From Myxococcales bacterium (lineage in GTDB: Bacteria > Myxococcota_A > Polyangia > Polyangiales > JAFGIB01), in contig JAOUOP010000017.1 in NCBI GenBank assembly GCA_029880325.1, positions 61,190-125,189 on the forward strand: a DNA stretch of 64,000 nucleotides, in the 5' to 3' direction. The notes beneath the pieces are model-generated. The model searched no databases and was not told the DNA's origin. It worked only from the letters and a program-made list of their open reading frames with translations. Position 1 is the first letter of the stretch. The number at the start of each line of letters is the position of its first letter. Positions 45,593 to 55,854 of this stretch are shown here, one piece after another. The position numbers and the translations under genes are program-made.

Positions 45593-45750
45593 AGGAGCCG
45601 CCGCGAAATAAGGCTGCCAAGTCGGCTTCGAGGCGCCCGTCCGGCAAGGCGCGACGCCGCGCGAATACTCCACGTATTTGAAGGCGGCGCAACGCAGCTG
45701 GGCGGGATGGTTCGGAGTCGAGTTGGTAACCTTGTTTTGCGGCGGCTCCT
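45593..45750. repeat. Long foldback repeat with GAATACTCC core
   Basis: The arms AGGAGCCGCCGCGAAATAAG (from 45593) and, reversed, AGGAGCCGCCGCAAAACAAG (to 45750) continue to match imperfectly for about 45 bases each. The centre holds GAATACTCCACGTATTT, nearly the same as the centre of the MITEs at 60603-60770 and 63683-63850. It carries no gene and lies between the RHH peptide and the hydrolase, whose TGAGG ribosome-binding site sits just past its right end. The rest of the 45395-45757 gap shows nothing. Confidence 0.7.
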
Positions 45751-45757
45751 GAGGCCC

Positions 45758-46627
45758 ATGCGATATCAACACGAAGGCTTCGCCCGGGCCGCGGACGGAA
45801 CCCGGATCTTTCACGGCGAGTCCGGCAGCGGACCGCCCTTGCTTCTGCTCGACGGCATCGGCTGCGACGGGTGGGCGTGGAACCACATCCAGCCACATCT
45901 CGCCGAGCGCTGCCGCGTGGTGCACCTGCACTACCGTGGCCACGGTCGCAGCGGCGCGCCCGTCGACCCCAATGCCATCTCGATCGAGACGCTGGCCGAT
46001 GACGGCCTGCGGGTGATGGATGCCGCCGCGGTCGAGCGTGCGGCACTCGTGGCCCATTCCATGGGCACCCAGGTCGCGCTGGAGGTGTTGCGCAGCGCGC
46101 CGGAACGCGTCGAAGCACTGGTGCTAATCTGCGGCAGCTACGGCCGCATCACCCATACCTTCCACGGCAACGACTGGCTGCATCGCACGCTGCCGGCCCT
46201 CATCGAGCAGGTTCGCAAGCACGAGGCACTGGCCCGCGCCCTATGGGGCCGGCTGCCTCCGCAGCTCGCCTACCGCATCGCCGGTTGGATCGGCGAAATC
46301 GACGGCGGTTCGGTTCGTGCCGATGACTTCCGCCAATACGTCGAGCACCTCTCCGACATCTCCCTCGATCTCTACCTGCGCCTGCTGAAGGAAGCCGGCG
46401 AGCACAGCGCCGAAGAGCTGCTGGCCTCGATCCGACAGCCCACGCTGGTGATCGCCGCCGAGCGCGATACCTTCACTCCACGTGACGTCGTGCGCGAACT
46501 CGCCGAACGCATCCCCGCGGCCGACTACATGGAATTGGCCGGGGCAAGCCACGCCGCACCGGCCGAGCGCGCGGGCGAAATCAACGCGCGTATCGACCGC
46601 TTCCTGGCGGCGCTCGGCTATGGGTGA
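45758..46627 (+). CDS. Alpha/beta hydrolase
   Basis: A protein of about 289 residues: LLLLDGIGCDGWAWNHIQPH (oxyanion region), VVHLHYRGHGRSGAP, LVAHSMGTQVALEVLR (nucleophile Ser in the HSMGT elbow), LVIAAERDTFTPRDVV (acid) and ELAGASHAAPAERA (catalytic His). All triad members of the family are present. ATG 45758 is chosen because earlier in-frame codons lie inside a foldback repeat and TGAGG is well placed upstream. The substrate is unknown. Confidence 0.9.
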   Translation: MRYQHEGFARAADGTRIFHGESGSGPPLLLLDGIGCDGWAWNHIQPHLAERCRVVHLHYRGHGRSGAPVDPNAISIETLADDGLRVMDAAAVERAALVAHSMGTQVALEVLRSAPERVEALVLICGSYGRITHTFHGNDWLHRTLPALIEQVRKHEALARALWGRLPPQLAYRIAGWIGEIDGGSVRADDFRQYVEHLSDISLDLYLRLLKEAGEHSAEELLASIRQPTLVIAAERDTFTPRDVVRELAERIPAADYMELAGASHAAPAERAGEINARIDRFLAALGYG

Positions 46628-46643
46628 GCGGCTAACTCCGCAG

Positions 46644-47639
<996 letters not shown>

Positions 47640-47781
47640 TTGCGCCTCCGCGACCCGGCTCGTCCCTGCTCCGGACCTATCTTGGGTGCCGAAGATAGCC
47701 GCCGCCATGATTGACGGTCAAGCTGCTCGACACTGAATTCCATCGTAATTTCAACCATATCCGAGTCCTGAACGAAGTGAG

Positions 47782-48750
47782 CTAGGCGGTCATTTCGACA
47801 CGCAGGAGCTGCTTGCCCAGGAATAGGTAGTCGCCGTGACCCAGGCGCTGCGAAGTCTTCACGCGCACGTAGGTGCCGTTCTTGGAGTCGAGGTCGGTCA
47901 ACGTGCAGCCACCGTCGTCGGCCACCTCGACCCGGGCATGACGCCCCGAGATGAAGACATCGGTCGGGAAATTAATGTCGCATTCCTCGCGCCCGAGTTC
48001 GACGCTGGGCGCGTGGGCACAGTGGACCAGGCCCTCACCGCCACCGGCGATGAGCTGCACCAATTTGAAGAGGTAGTTCTTGCGGGGTGAGGAGTAGAAA
48101 TACGTCTGGTCGGGCGCGGGACCGGCCGTGTCGTCGGGCGGGGGATCGAGCCGAAAGAGCTGCTCACCGCAGAGAAAATGATCCCCGAATGCCAATGGCA
48201 CGCTACCGGAGACGCGCACGTAGACACCGTTGAGGCTGCCCTCGTCGCGCACCACGAGTTCACCCCCCTCGTAGACGAAATTGGCGTGACGGGGACTGAG
48301 CCAGCGGTCTTCGGGGAAGAGGATCTGACCGTCGTCCCGACCGGCCACGTGTTCGACTCCCTGCAACATATAGCTCAGTCCGTCGACCCCGGCGTCGCCG
48401 CGGATCAGGATCAAACGTGCCTTACCCGGCGTCTGCATGGCGCCGAAGTAGTCGTTGCGCAGCTCCACGACCTCAGGCGGCACGGCGCCCCCGCAGGTAC
48501 CGCAGAACTTATGCCCTGAGGGCACCGGCGTCGAACATTCCCGGCATACGTAGTTGCGTGCTTGCTCCATCGCTTCTTCCTCGGCACTTCGATACTGGGG
48601 GGAACTGCTCCGGGTCCCGGATCCTACACCAGCTGCAATCGCATCGTGGGCCTGTAGGGACAGTTCGTGCGCACACGCGCAGCAGACGGGCGTCCCCATC
48701 GGGTTGAACGTGTCGCACTTTCCACAGGCGACGCCAACCTCGAGTTCCAT
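47782..48750 (-). CDS. Zinc-ribbon protein with two FHA domains (copy 2)
   Basis: A protein of about 322 residues starting MELEVGVACGKCDTFN with the first zinc ribbon, then a linker and a second zinc ribbon (VCRECSTPVPSGHKFCGTCG). Two FHA domains follow (GRDDGQILFPEDRWLSPRH, DEGSLNGVYV; then LGREECDINFPTD, SGRHARVEVAD, DSKNGTYVRV). It has the same architecture as the gene 140 bases downstream, but sequence identity is modest, so it is an old tandem duplicate. A GTG at 48774 is an alternative start. Confidence 0.9.
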   Translation of the reverse strand: MELEVGVACGKCDTFNPMGTPVCCACAHELSLQAHDAIAAGVGSGTRSSSPQYRSAEEEAMEQARNYVCRECSTPVPSGHKFCGTCGGAVPPEVVELRNDYFGAMQTPGKARLILIRGDAGVDGLSYMLQGVEHVAGRDDGQILFPEDRWLSPRHANFVYEGGELVVRDEGSLNGVYVRVSGSVPLAFGDHFLCGEQLFRLDPPPDDTAGPAPDQTYFYSSPRKNYLFKLVQLIAGGGEGLVHCAHAPSVELGREECDINFPTDVFISGRHARVEVADDGGCTLTDLDSKNGTYVRVKTSQRLGHGDYLFLGKQLLRVEMTA

Positions 48751-48860
48751 CGTTGCAGCCACACCTATCGACACACCTTGTTCACGCTCTTGAGCGGCGC
48801 TCCCCTATCGCGGAAACGGGTGCGCGGTGTCTAATTGTTAGATGAAAGAGACCAATGTCG

Positions 48861-51800
48861 TCAATTCCGTGCACTCGGCACCAGGCGCAGTAGTGCGCTG
48901 CGGGCGGCTTCGCGGACCGCAGCCTCGGGGTCGGAGCGCGCCGTGCGCAGGGCCTTGAGGGCTGCTTCAGGCAGGCAAGCGCGGGCGCTTGAGCCCGCCG
49001 ATTCGGCACACTGAACACGCGCTGCGATGTCCACCAGCGCCTCGACCGCGGCCAGACGCACGAAGGCGTAGGAATCACCCTCGAGCACACGCGCGACGGC
49101 ATCCACGTCGGCGGCTTGAGCACTGGCTGCCAGCGCCTTCAGGGCCCGCGCACGCATCCACCAGCGCCGATCGGAGAGCGCGATCTCGGAGAGGGCCTCG
49201 CCAGCGCTTCCGTCGGGCTCCCCGACCGTGGATAAAGCCTCGAGCGCGGCGCCGCGAACGCGGCCATCGTCATCGCCCAATGCTTTCTGCGCGGCCGCGG
49301 CGGGATCGCGGGCCGAAGCCATGCGGCGCAAGGCGGCAGCCCGTACCCCCGGCTCCGGATGCTCGACGAGGCTCGACAGCTGCTGACTCAGCGCCATGCG
49401 CACGCGGCTCAGGGCGGCATTGTCGTCAGCGATCGGCAACGCGCCTTCGCCACCGAGCAACTCGAGCGCTAGCGCAATGGTAGGGATCGGCCCCTTCAAC
49501 GCGGCCGCCGTGGCATCGCGCAACTCCTCCTCGAAGAGTTCCAAACTGCGACCCTCGTCGGCAGCCGGCTCATGCTCGGTGATGGCCGTGATCCAGCGTC
49601 GAATGTTCAGGTGCTCGTCGGGGCTCGGCCATTGTCTGGGCAGTGGCGCCACGCCGGCGGCCAGCGAGCGCAAGGCCCAGGCCGCCGCCCGGCGCACCTC
49701 GGCGTCGCCGTGGTAGAGCTGGGCTGCAACCTCGCGCGACGACGCCCGATCGGCCAGCGCACCAAGGGCCACGAGCGCCATCTCGATCACCGGAGACCGC
49801 TCGGCCTCGAGCGCCGCAACCAGGGTCGCGGCGTGCTCGGGATCGCCATGGAGGGCCAGTCCCAGAAGCGCCGCGGCACGCACCCCGGGATGCCGATCTT
49901 CGCGGGCGGCGCGCAACAGCACCTCGGGCGTGCGGCCCGTACCGCGGTTGCGGCCAATGCCCAGCAGGGCGTATGCGCGCACAGTGGGCGCCGCGTCCTG
50001 AACCCGCTGCAACATGTGGTCGCGGGCGTTCGGCCCCTCGACCTGGGAAAGCGCCCAAATCGCCGCATCGCGCAAACGTCGCTCCGGGCTCGACACCAGA
50101 AGCGAAAGCCGCGCCGCGTGGGCGTCGCTGGCGAGACCGCCCACCGAGAGCAACGCGCGCCGTCGCAGATCCGCGTCCCCCTCGCGCTCGGCCAGGGCCA
50201 AGAGCGGCCCGACGGCGTGGGCGTTTTGCAGATGACCGAGCAAGTCGACGGCGATGCGTTGCTGTTCCGGATCGCGCCCCGACAGCGCTTCCAGAAGCGG
50301 CTGGATCGCACGCGTGCCCAGCGTGCGAAGCGCTTCGCGGGCCTGCTCGGCGCCCTTGCCATGCCCCTGAGCCTGCGCCATCAGAGGACGCGCGCGGGCC
50401 TCGAAGAGTTCCACCAAGAGCTTGCGATAAACCACGCGTTGAGGGTGCCCCAGCGCCAGCGGAAGCAGCAGATCCTCGAGCGCACGCAGACGCCCGCGCC
50501 CCTGTTGCAGCTGCAGCAACGTGCGCGCCGCGCGCCGCACCAACTCTTGGTCAGGTGAAGCCCGCGCGACGCGCTCGAGCAATGCCACCACGCGCTGCTG
50601 CTCACCGCGCGAGAGATAGAGTTCGGCCAGATCGAAGTGCACGTCATGGGCGCGCGGATCGAGGGTTATCGCCCGCTCATAGGCGTCGATGGCACGCGCA
50701 TCCTCGCCGCGGGCGCGGTAGAGGTCGCCGAGCCGCCGCTGACCGGCCGCGTCCTCTGGGTTGAGCGCCAGCGAACGCTCCGCGTACTTCAGCGCGTCGC
50801 CGTCGCGGTATTGCGATAGGGCGTGCTCGGCCATGCGCGCCAGATAGCGCCGGGCGCCCGAGGGGTCGACCTTCACCAGCCGCTCGAGCACCTCGGTGGC
50901 GCCGGCGAGGTCGCCCCGAATCGCCCGCGAGCGCTCCAGCGACAGCAGACTGGGGATGTCGCCCGGGTCGAGTTCCACCAGGCGCGCCCACACCGCCTCG
51001 GCGGCGGCGCGAAAACGCGGGTCGCCGCGCAAGCGGCCGCGGCCCCGCCCCATCACGCGGTAGATCTCCGCCAGGAAACGACCGGCGGCCAAGTCCGGCT
51101 CCGCGCCCTGATGGTGCTCGGGGGGCCAACCGAAAAGCCGCTCCAGCTCGGTCTTGCGCGGCCCGAGTTCTCCCGTAGTCGCCCACAGGCGCGTCAGCCG
51201 TTCGTGGGCCTCGCGCTCGAGCTGGCGATCGCCCTCGACCAATGAAAGCACCCGCTCCCAGGTGCGCGCGGCCTCCGCTGTCTGCCGCAGGCGCTCCTGG
51301 ACCTCGGCCAGGCCCCGCAGGTAGTGCGGATGCCTCGGCTCGCTGCGCAGCGCAAGGCGCCACTGTTCGAGCGCCTGCTCGGGCATGTCGTGGTCCATGT
51401 AGGTCTCGGCCAGCGCAGCGCGCGCCGCCGCCCGGTCTTTGCCGAGGCCGACCATCCGTTGCCAGGTGGCCAACGCCGCCTCGCGCTCGCCACGCTCAAG
51501 CAGCTGGGCGCCGAGCGCGCGCAGATGACTGGGATCGGCGCGGTCGAGCTGGGTGAGGCGACGTAGGGTCTCGGTGGCGGCCCGCTCCTCGCCCCAGCGG
51601 GCGTAGAGTTCGAGCAAGGTGCGCTGGGTCTCGACGTCGCGCTGGAAGCGCCGGGCGGTGCTCGACAATAGGCGCAGGGCCTCGGGTCGCTGTCCCGACT
51701 CCATCAGTAGCTGGGCGAGCTCCAGGGCGTGGGTGGCATCGCCCGGAGCCACACGCAGTAGCTGACGATACTCCGCGATGGCCGCCTTCAGGTCGCCCTG

Positions 51801-52919
51801 TCGCGTCAGGATGCGGATCGCCCGCGTACGCAGCTCCACCGCGCGCGGCTTGCGCGACAGGGCCCGGCGGATGGCGCCCAGGGCCGCCCCGTGATCGCCG
51901 AGTTCGTCGTAGATGCGCGCCAAAAGGCCCTGGCCCTCGGCGCTGGCGTCGTTGTCGGCGGCCAACTCGTCGGCCAGACTCTGCAGCTGACCACGGCGCC
52001 GGTAAACCTCGACCCGCAGCTCATCGACCGCCCGTCGCAGCCCGCTACCGGCCGCCGTCGTGCGGCGTGCGCGGCCGAGCGCCTCCAGGGCCCGCTCCGG
52101 CTCATCGGCGTCGAGACGCGCCCGTGCCAACTCGAGCAGCACGGGCGGAAGCGCACGACGGTCGCCGCGCAGGGAGGCCACGGCTTGCTCGTACGCATCG
52201 GCGGCCCGCCCGTGATGACCACGTTCGGCCAGGGCGCGGGCGTAGCGCGTGCGCTGGTAAATGCCGGGCTTGCCGCTGGCGGCCAGCGCGGCGTAGCGAC
52301 GCTCAGCCGTCTCGAAATCCTGGCGCTCCAGGGCCAGTTCGCCCAGTTCACGCAGAAGTTCGGAGCGCACGCGCGCGGCGTCACTGTGCTCGAGAGCACG
52401 CTCGAAAAAGCGCTCGGCCTGCTGCCGCTCGCCCTGGTCCAACTCGAAGCGACCGCGGGCGATCCAGGCTGCGGCCCGCGACGGCTGGAGTTCGCAGGCG
52501 TCTTCAAACTCTGCTCGGGCCTGCTCGGTCTGCCCGCGCGCAGCATCGACCTGTGCGCGCAGCAGTGTGAGCACGATGGCGTCACCATCGGCCTGCTGGG
52601 CCTGCTCCGACAGCTCGCGCGCCAGACCCTCCAGGTCGCCGTCGCGCTTTCGGTAGTGATCGACCAGGCGCTCGAAGGCGAAGCGGTCGAGGGGGTCGGT
52701 GCGCAGCACCTTCAAGTAACGAGCCGCCCGCCCCGCCCCGGAAGCGGCACGCTCGGACTTCGCGGCCGGCTTCTTGCGTGCGCTCGGGGCGCCCTTGGCA
52801 CGAGCGCGCCGCCCCGCGGACGAACCCGGCCGGGTCAGCCCCCAGTCATCGGCCACTGCGGGCGCCTGATAGGCGGCGAGCGCCAGCAGGGCGGCCAAGA
52901 GCATCCGGCAGCGAAACAC
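48861..52919 (-). CDS. Exported TPR-HEAT repeat protein
   Basis: A 1352-residue protein with a signal peptide (MLLAALLALAAYQAPAVADD) and basic linker. The first two thirds are tetratricopeptide repeats (for example DAARGQTEQARAEFEDACEL, LQPSRAAAWIARGRFELDQG, ALNPEDAAGQRRLGDLYRA). The last third is HEAT/PBS-lyase-like repeats (IQPLLEALSGRDPEQQRIAV, VRAAALLGLALHGDPEHAAT). It is a scaffold-like solenoid probably acting in the periplasm. It starts at GTG 52919, with ATG 52904 as alternative. No catalytic domain is apparent. Confidence 0.85.
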   Translation of the reverse strand: MFRCRMLLAALLALAAYQAPAVADDWGLTRPGSSAGRRARAKGAPSARKKPAAKSERAASGAGRAARYLKVLRTDPLDRFAFERLVDHYRKRDGDLEGLARELSEQAQQADGDAIVLTLLRAQVDAARGQTEQARAEFEDACELQPSRAAAWIARGRFELDQGERQQAERFFERALEHSDAARVRSELLRELGELALERQDFETAERRYAALAASGKPGIYQRTRYARALAERGHHGRAADAYEQAVASLRGDRRALPPVLLELARARLDADEPERALEALGRARRTTAAGSGLRRAVDELRVEVYRRRGQLQSLADELAADNDASAEGQGLLARIYDELGDHGAALGAIRRALSRKPRAVELRTRAIRILTRQGDLKAAIAEYRQLLRVAPGDATHALELAQLLMESGQRPEALRLLSSTARRFQRDVETQRTLLELYARWGEERAATETLRRLTQLDRADPSHLRALGAQLLERGEREAALATWQRMVGLGKDRAAARAALAETYMDHDMPEQALEQWRLALRSEPRHPHYLRGLAEVQERLRQTAEAARTWERVLSLVEGDRQLEREAHERLTRLWATTGELGPRKTELERLFGWPPEHHQGAEPDLAAGRFLAEIYRVMGRGRGRLRGDPRFRAAAEAVWARLVELDPGDIPSLLSLERSRAIRGDLAGATEVLERLVKVDPSGARRYLARMAEHALSQYRDGDALKYAERSLALNPEDAAGQRRLGDLYRARGEDARAIDAYERAITLDPRAHDVHFDLAELYLSRGEQQRVVALLERVARASPDQELVRRAARTLLQLQQGRGRLRALEDLLLPLALGHPQRVVYRKLLVELFEARARPLMAQAQGHGKGAEQAREALRTLGTRAIQPLLEALSGRDPEQQRIAVDLLGHLQNAHAVGPLLALAEREGDADLRRRALLSVGGLASDAHAARLSLLVSSPERRLRDAAIWALSQVEGPNARDHMLQRVQDAAPTVRAYALLGIGRNRGTGRTPEVLLRAAREDRHPGVRAAALLGLALHGDPEHAATLVAALEAERSPVIEMALVALGALADRASSREVAAQLYHGDAEVRRAAAWALRSLAAGVAPLPRQWPSPDEHLNIRRWITAITEHEPAADEGRSLELFEEELRDATAAALKGPIPTIALALELLGGEGALPIADDNAALSRVRMALSQQLSSLVEHPEPGVRAAALRRMASARDPAAAAQKALGDDDGRVRGAALEALSTVGEPDGSAGEALSEIALSDRRWWMRARALKALAASAQAADVDAVARVLEGDSYAFVRLAAVEALVDIAARVQCAESAGSSARACLPEAALKALRTARSDPEAAVREAARSALLRLVPSARN

Positions 52920-53040
52920 GATGGTTTAGCGTAGCACTCCTGTAGAACGACGACCCGACTTGCTCCGAAGCCAAGCGTGGTCCATGGTCTGCCACCTTCG
53001 CCCACCCGGCTCCCGCAAAAAACCGAAGCCCCCATCCATG

Positions 53041-53721
53041 ACCTCCCCTGTCGAGCTTCTCGCTGGCGCCCTCGTCGACCGCATGCCGGGACCGCGCTAC
53101 GAGACCAGTCTGAACTTCGCCGAGCTGGCCCTGCGCGATCCGCTGCCAAAGGTCGCCACCCTGCGCCGCCAGCGGGCCGAGTTGGGCGACGGCTTTCGTC
53201 TTGCGCTCCTGGCCCCGCGCGCGGCCATCGTCGGCGCCCGAGGTCCCCTGCGCTTCGACGACGGACTCAAAGCCGGGCTCGAGTGGCTACAGCGTGCGCT
53301 CGATGCCACGCGGGCGACGGTGCTGGTCGTGCCCACACCGGCCGATCTGATGCCGGGCGCGCGCGCCCGGGACTTGCTCGAGAGCTACCTGCAACGCCTG
53401 CCCCGGGCCGAGGGCCTGATGACGGTGTGGGCGCCGCGCGGCCCCTGGCATCCGGAGGACGCGGCCCAGCTGGCCGCAGCGCTCGGTCTGATCCTGGCCT
53501 TCGACCCGCTGGTCGACGAGCGGCCGCCGGGACCCGCGGTCTACGCGCGCCTCAAGGCCCTCGGGGCACGCCGGCGCTACGCGGAGGCGGACTTCGAAGC
53601 GATCGCCGAGACCGTTTGCTCCGAGCCCGTCTCCCGGGGCTACGTGGCGGTGGACGCCGAGCGCTCCTTCGAGCAAGCCTGCCGGCTGCAGCCCTGGCTC
53701 TTCGCCAGCAGCGAAGCGTAG
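53041..53721 (+). CDS. Hypothetical protein preceding NFACT gene
   Basis: A 226-residue protein starting MTSPVELLAGALVDRMPGPR. It is alpha/beta in composition (FRLALLAPRAAIVGARGPLR, ATVLVVPTPADLMPGARARD, GLILAFDPLVDERPPGPAVY) and ends with YVAVDAERSFEQAC. It has some resemblance to the DUF72 layout, but I cannot assign a family. It lies 34 bases before the NFACT gene on the same strand, so it may be functionally linked. Confidence 0.6.
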   Translation, partial: TSPVELLAGALVDRMPGPRYETSLNFAELALRDPLPKVATLRRQRAELGDGFRLALLAPRAAIVGARGPLRFDDGLKAGLEWLQRALDATRATVLVVPTPADLMPGARARDLLESYLQRLPRAEGLMTVWAPRGPWHPEDAAQLAAALGLILAFDPLVDERPPGPAVYARLKALGARRRYAEADFEAIAETVCSEPVSRGYVAVDAERSFEQACRLQPWLFASSEA

Positions 53722-53755
53722 GCCCCGGCAGCGGCGGCAAGCGAGCGGACCGGCC

Positions 53756-55126
53756 ATGGACCTGCCAGCGACGCTGAAGGACGCGCGCATCCGACGCGTG
53801 GACCGACCCGCCGGCGGCCTGTTCGCGATCTCGATGGCCCGCGGCACCGAACGACTTTGTCTCCTGATCGGCCTGGACGAGCCGGCGCGGGGGCTGGGCC
53901 TGTCGCCAACGCGACCAAGCGCCGGCCCCGCCGACGCCTTCACGCGCGCATTGCGCAAGCACACCGAAGGCTGCCGCATTCAGCAGGCCGAACTCGAAGC
54001 CGGTGCGCTTCGGCTCGAGCTGGCGCGGGGGCCGGAACAACGCACGCTGGTGTGTGTGCTCTACGGCACACGGGGCAACCTGCGCCTGCTCGCCCACGAC
54101 CACGAGCCTTTGCTGCAGCTGCGAAGCCAGAGCGAGCGCGACAGAACATCAGCGGCGCCTCCGTCCGAGATCGACGCCCAACAGCTGCTCTCCGCCGCCC
54201 AGCAAGCCGATCTCGAGCAGCGGCGACGACACTGGCGCAAGGCCGCGGCGCGGCACCGCCGCAAGCTGCAGCGCAAACTCACAGCCCTGGCGACAGACAT
54301 CGCCCGCGGGCTGCAAGCCCCCGAGCTGCGAGCCCGGGCGGGGCTATTGCTCAGCAATCTGCATGCCATCGACGACCGCGCCGAGCACGTAAGCGTCACC
54401 GACTACGGCTGCGATCGGCCGCGCGCCGTCGAGATCGCAATCGACCCCAGACTCGGGGCCCGCGCCCAGGCCGAGGCCTGGTATCGACAGGCCCGACGCT
54501 TCGAGCGCGGGGCGACGATCGGAGCCGAGCGCCAGCTGCAGGCGCAGCAGGAGCGAGCGCAGCTCGAGGCGGCGCTGGAGCGACTCGACCTCGCCGCCGA
54601 CGAGGAAAGCCTGCGCCTGGCCGGCGAAGCGCTCGATCAACTCGGAATTACGACCACCGAAGCAGCTGAGGCCACCAGGCCAGCGGCGGGCCAGCGGCGG
54701 GCCGCCCCCGGATCGCACAGCGGTGGGCGGCGCCCCTACCGCGAGTTTCGAAGCGCCGCGGGCGAGCCGATCCTGGTCGGGCGCGGCGCCCGAGACAACG
54801 ATCGCCTCACCACCGAAGTGGCGCGCCCGCAGGATCTATGGCTGCACGCCCGGGGCCTGAAAGGCGCCCATGTGGTGGTGCCACGTGCCCGCGGTCAAGA
54901 CTGCCCGCCCGAGCTGCTACTGGATGCGGCCACCCTGGCGGCCCACTTCAGCACCGCCAAGGGCGACGCCACCGTGGAAATCGCCTACACGCCGCGGCGC
55001 TACGTGCGCAAACCGCGCAAGGCCCCAGCCGGCCTGGTCGTGCTCGAGCGCGAAAAAGTGTTGCTCCTCGAGCTGGAACCCGAGCGTCGCGCGCGATTGC
55101 TGGGGAGCGAGCGCGAGCTGCATTAG
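53756..55126 (+). CDS. NFACT-family protein (RqcH/FbpA-like)
   Basis: A 456-residue protein. The central helical region (QRRRHWRKAAARHRRKLQRK) is coiled coil. The C-terminal NFACT-R domain has YREFRSAAGEPILVGRGARD, NDRLTTEVARPQDLWLHARG and LKGAHVVVP. RqcH recruits Ala-tRNA to stalled 50S subunits, adding alanine tails. The N-terminal DR motif thought essential for this appears as CRI (in HTEGCRIQQAELE), so tailing activity is uncertain. Length is shorter than typical RqcH (about 560). Confidence 0.82.
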   Translation: MDLPATLKDARIRRVDRPAGGLFAISMARGTERLCLLIGLDEPARGLGLSPTRPSAGPADAFTRALRKHTEGCRIQQAELEAGALRLELARGPEQRTLVCVLYGTRGNLRLLAHDHEPLLQLRSQSERDRTSAAPPSEIDAQQLLSAAQQADLEQRRRHWRKAAARHRRKLQRKLTALATDIARGLQAPELRARAGLLLSNLHAIDDRAEHVSVTDYGCDRPRAVEIAIDPRLGARAQAEAWYRQARRFERGATIGAERQLQAQQERAQLEAALERLDLAADEESLRLAGEALDQLGITTTEAAEATRPAAGQRRAAPGSHSGGRRPYREFRSAAGEPILVGRGARDNDRLTTEVARPQDLWLHARGLKGAHVVVPRARGQDCPPELLLDAATLAAHFSTAKGDATVEIAYTPRRYVRKPRKAPAGLVVLEREKVLLLELEPERRARLLGSERELH

Positions 55127-55136
55127 GCCCCGACAT

Positions 55137-55174
55137 AAAAAAACGCCGCTGGCACATGATGTGCGCCAGCGGCG
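55137..55174 (-). terminator. Rho-independent terminator for histone-like gene
   Basis: On the minus strand, CGCCGCTGGC (55174-55165) pairs with GCCAGCGGCG (55153-55144) around a partly complementary loop, followed by seven T residues (55143-55137). It is placed about 150 bases after the stop of the histone-like gene and just past the NFACT stop on the other strand, where it could also act in reverse. Confidence 0.85.
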
Positions 55175-55326
55175 ATTCGTTGGCCACGAACTCCGGTTTG
55201 GACAGAGGGGGGGCCCAGGCGGTTGTGAGACGACCGGTGTGAGGAAGCTTCCGAACCACACCGAACGAAGCGACCGCGGCCCCGATGCGTCTGCCGACGC
55301 CGGAGTTCGCAGTAAAGCCGTGCCGT

Positions 55327-55452
55327 TTACTTCTTCTTGGCGGCCTTGCGCCTGCCGGCCTTCTTCTTGGTGGCCTTCTTCTTGGTGGCCTTCTTCTTGG
55401 TGGCCTTCTTCTTGGCGGCCTTCTTCTTGGTGGCCTTCTTCTTTGCTGCCAT
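55327..55452 (-). CDS. Lys/Ala-rich histone-H1-like peptide (41 aa)
   Basis: A 41-residue peptide made almost wholly of tandem KKKAT/KKKAA units. After MAA come several KKKAT repeats, then KKKAGRRKAAKKK and stop. The DNA is a 15-bp tandem repeat. Its start has a strong AGGAGG ribosome-binding site, and a clear terminator lies downstream. Composition matches histone H1/HctB-like nucleoid proteins, and the peptide should bind DNA by charge. It is easily missed because it is short and because the reverse frame reads as Leu/Gly-rich ORF. Confidence 0.78.
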   Translation of the reverse strand: MAAKKKATKKKAAKKKATKKKATKKKATKKKAGRRKAAKKK

Positions 55453-55854
55453 ACGGACCCTCCTATGGTCGTAGCATGAACGTAACCTATTGTAGTGTGT
55501 TGCCACGTGTCAAGGTTACAAACACATAAATTATACCTAACTTATCGCTATTTGAATGATCACTGACCTTAATCTGCTCCAAACGACTGAAATTGTAAAA
55601 AAATGCGATATCAGACGAGATACAGCTGGCGTTCTTCTTTCGCCAAGCCGGCAGCGTTCTAGTGATCGAACGTGCTCCCAAGGACGCGATCTCCATACAG
55701 GCGAGCATGGGACCTGGCAGGCATGTGCTTGGGGCGCCCGGAAGATCAAAGTGATGAATTCGCGCAACATCCAGGCTAAGGTCATGGGCTTCGAATCGGC
55801 GTCCGCCCCTCGCAACCTGAGGGGCCGGGCCCATGCAACCGCGACGAGGCTGTG
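55453..55854. other. AT-rich non-coding region with promoters
   Basis: About 400 bases without a gene. Positions 55500-55640 are clearly AT-richer than the rest of the window. On the minus strand, TTGACA (55508-55513) and TACAAT (55489-55494) precede the histone-like gene, but are only 13 bp apart, too short for a normal sigma-70 promoter. I see no RNA gene. Confidence 0.4.

Noticed and set aside
55285..55479. Plus-strand ORF reading LLLGGLLLGG
   Set aside because: It is the complement of the KKKAT-repeat gene, which has a strong ribosome-binding site and a terminator on the minus strand.
55489..55513. TTGACA and TACAAT as a promoter for the histone-like gene
   Set aside because: The spacing is 13 bp, too short for a normal sigma-70 promoter; the real promoter is not identified.
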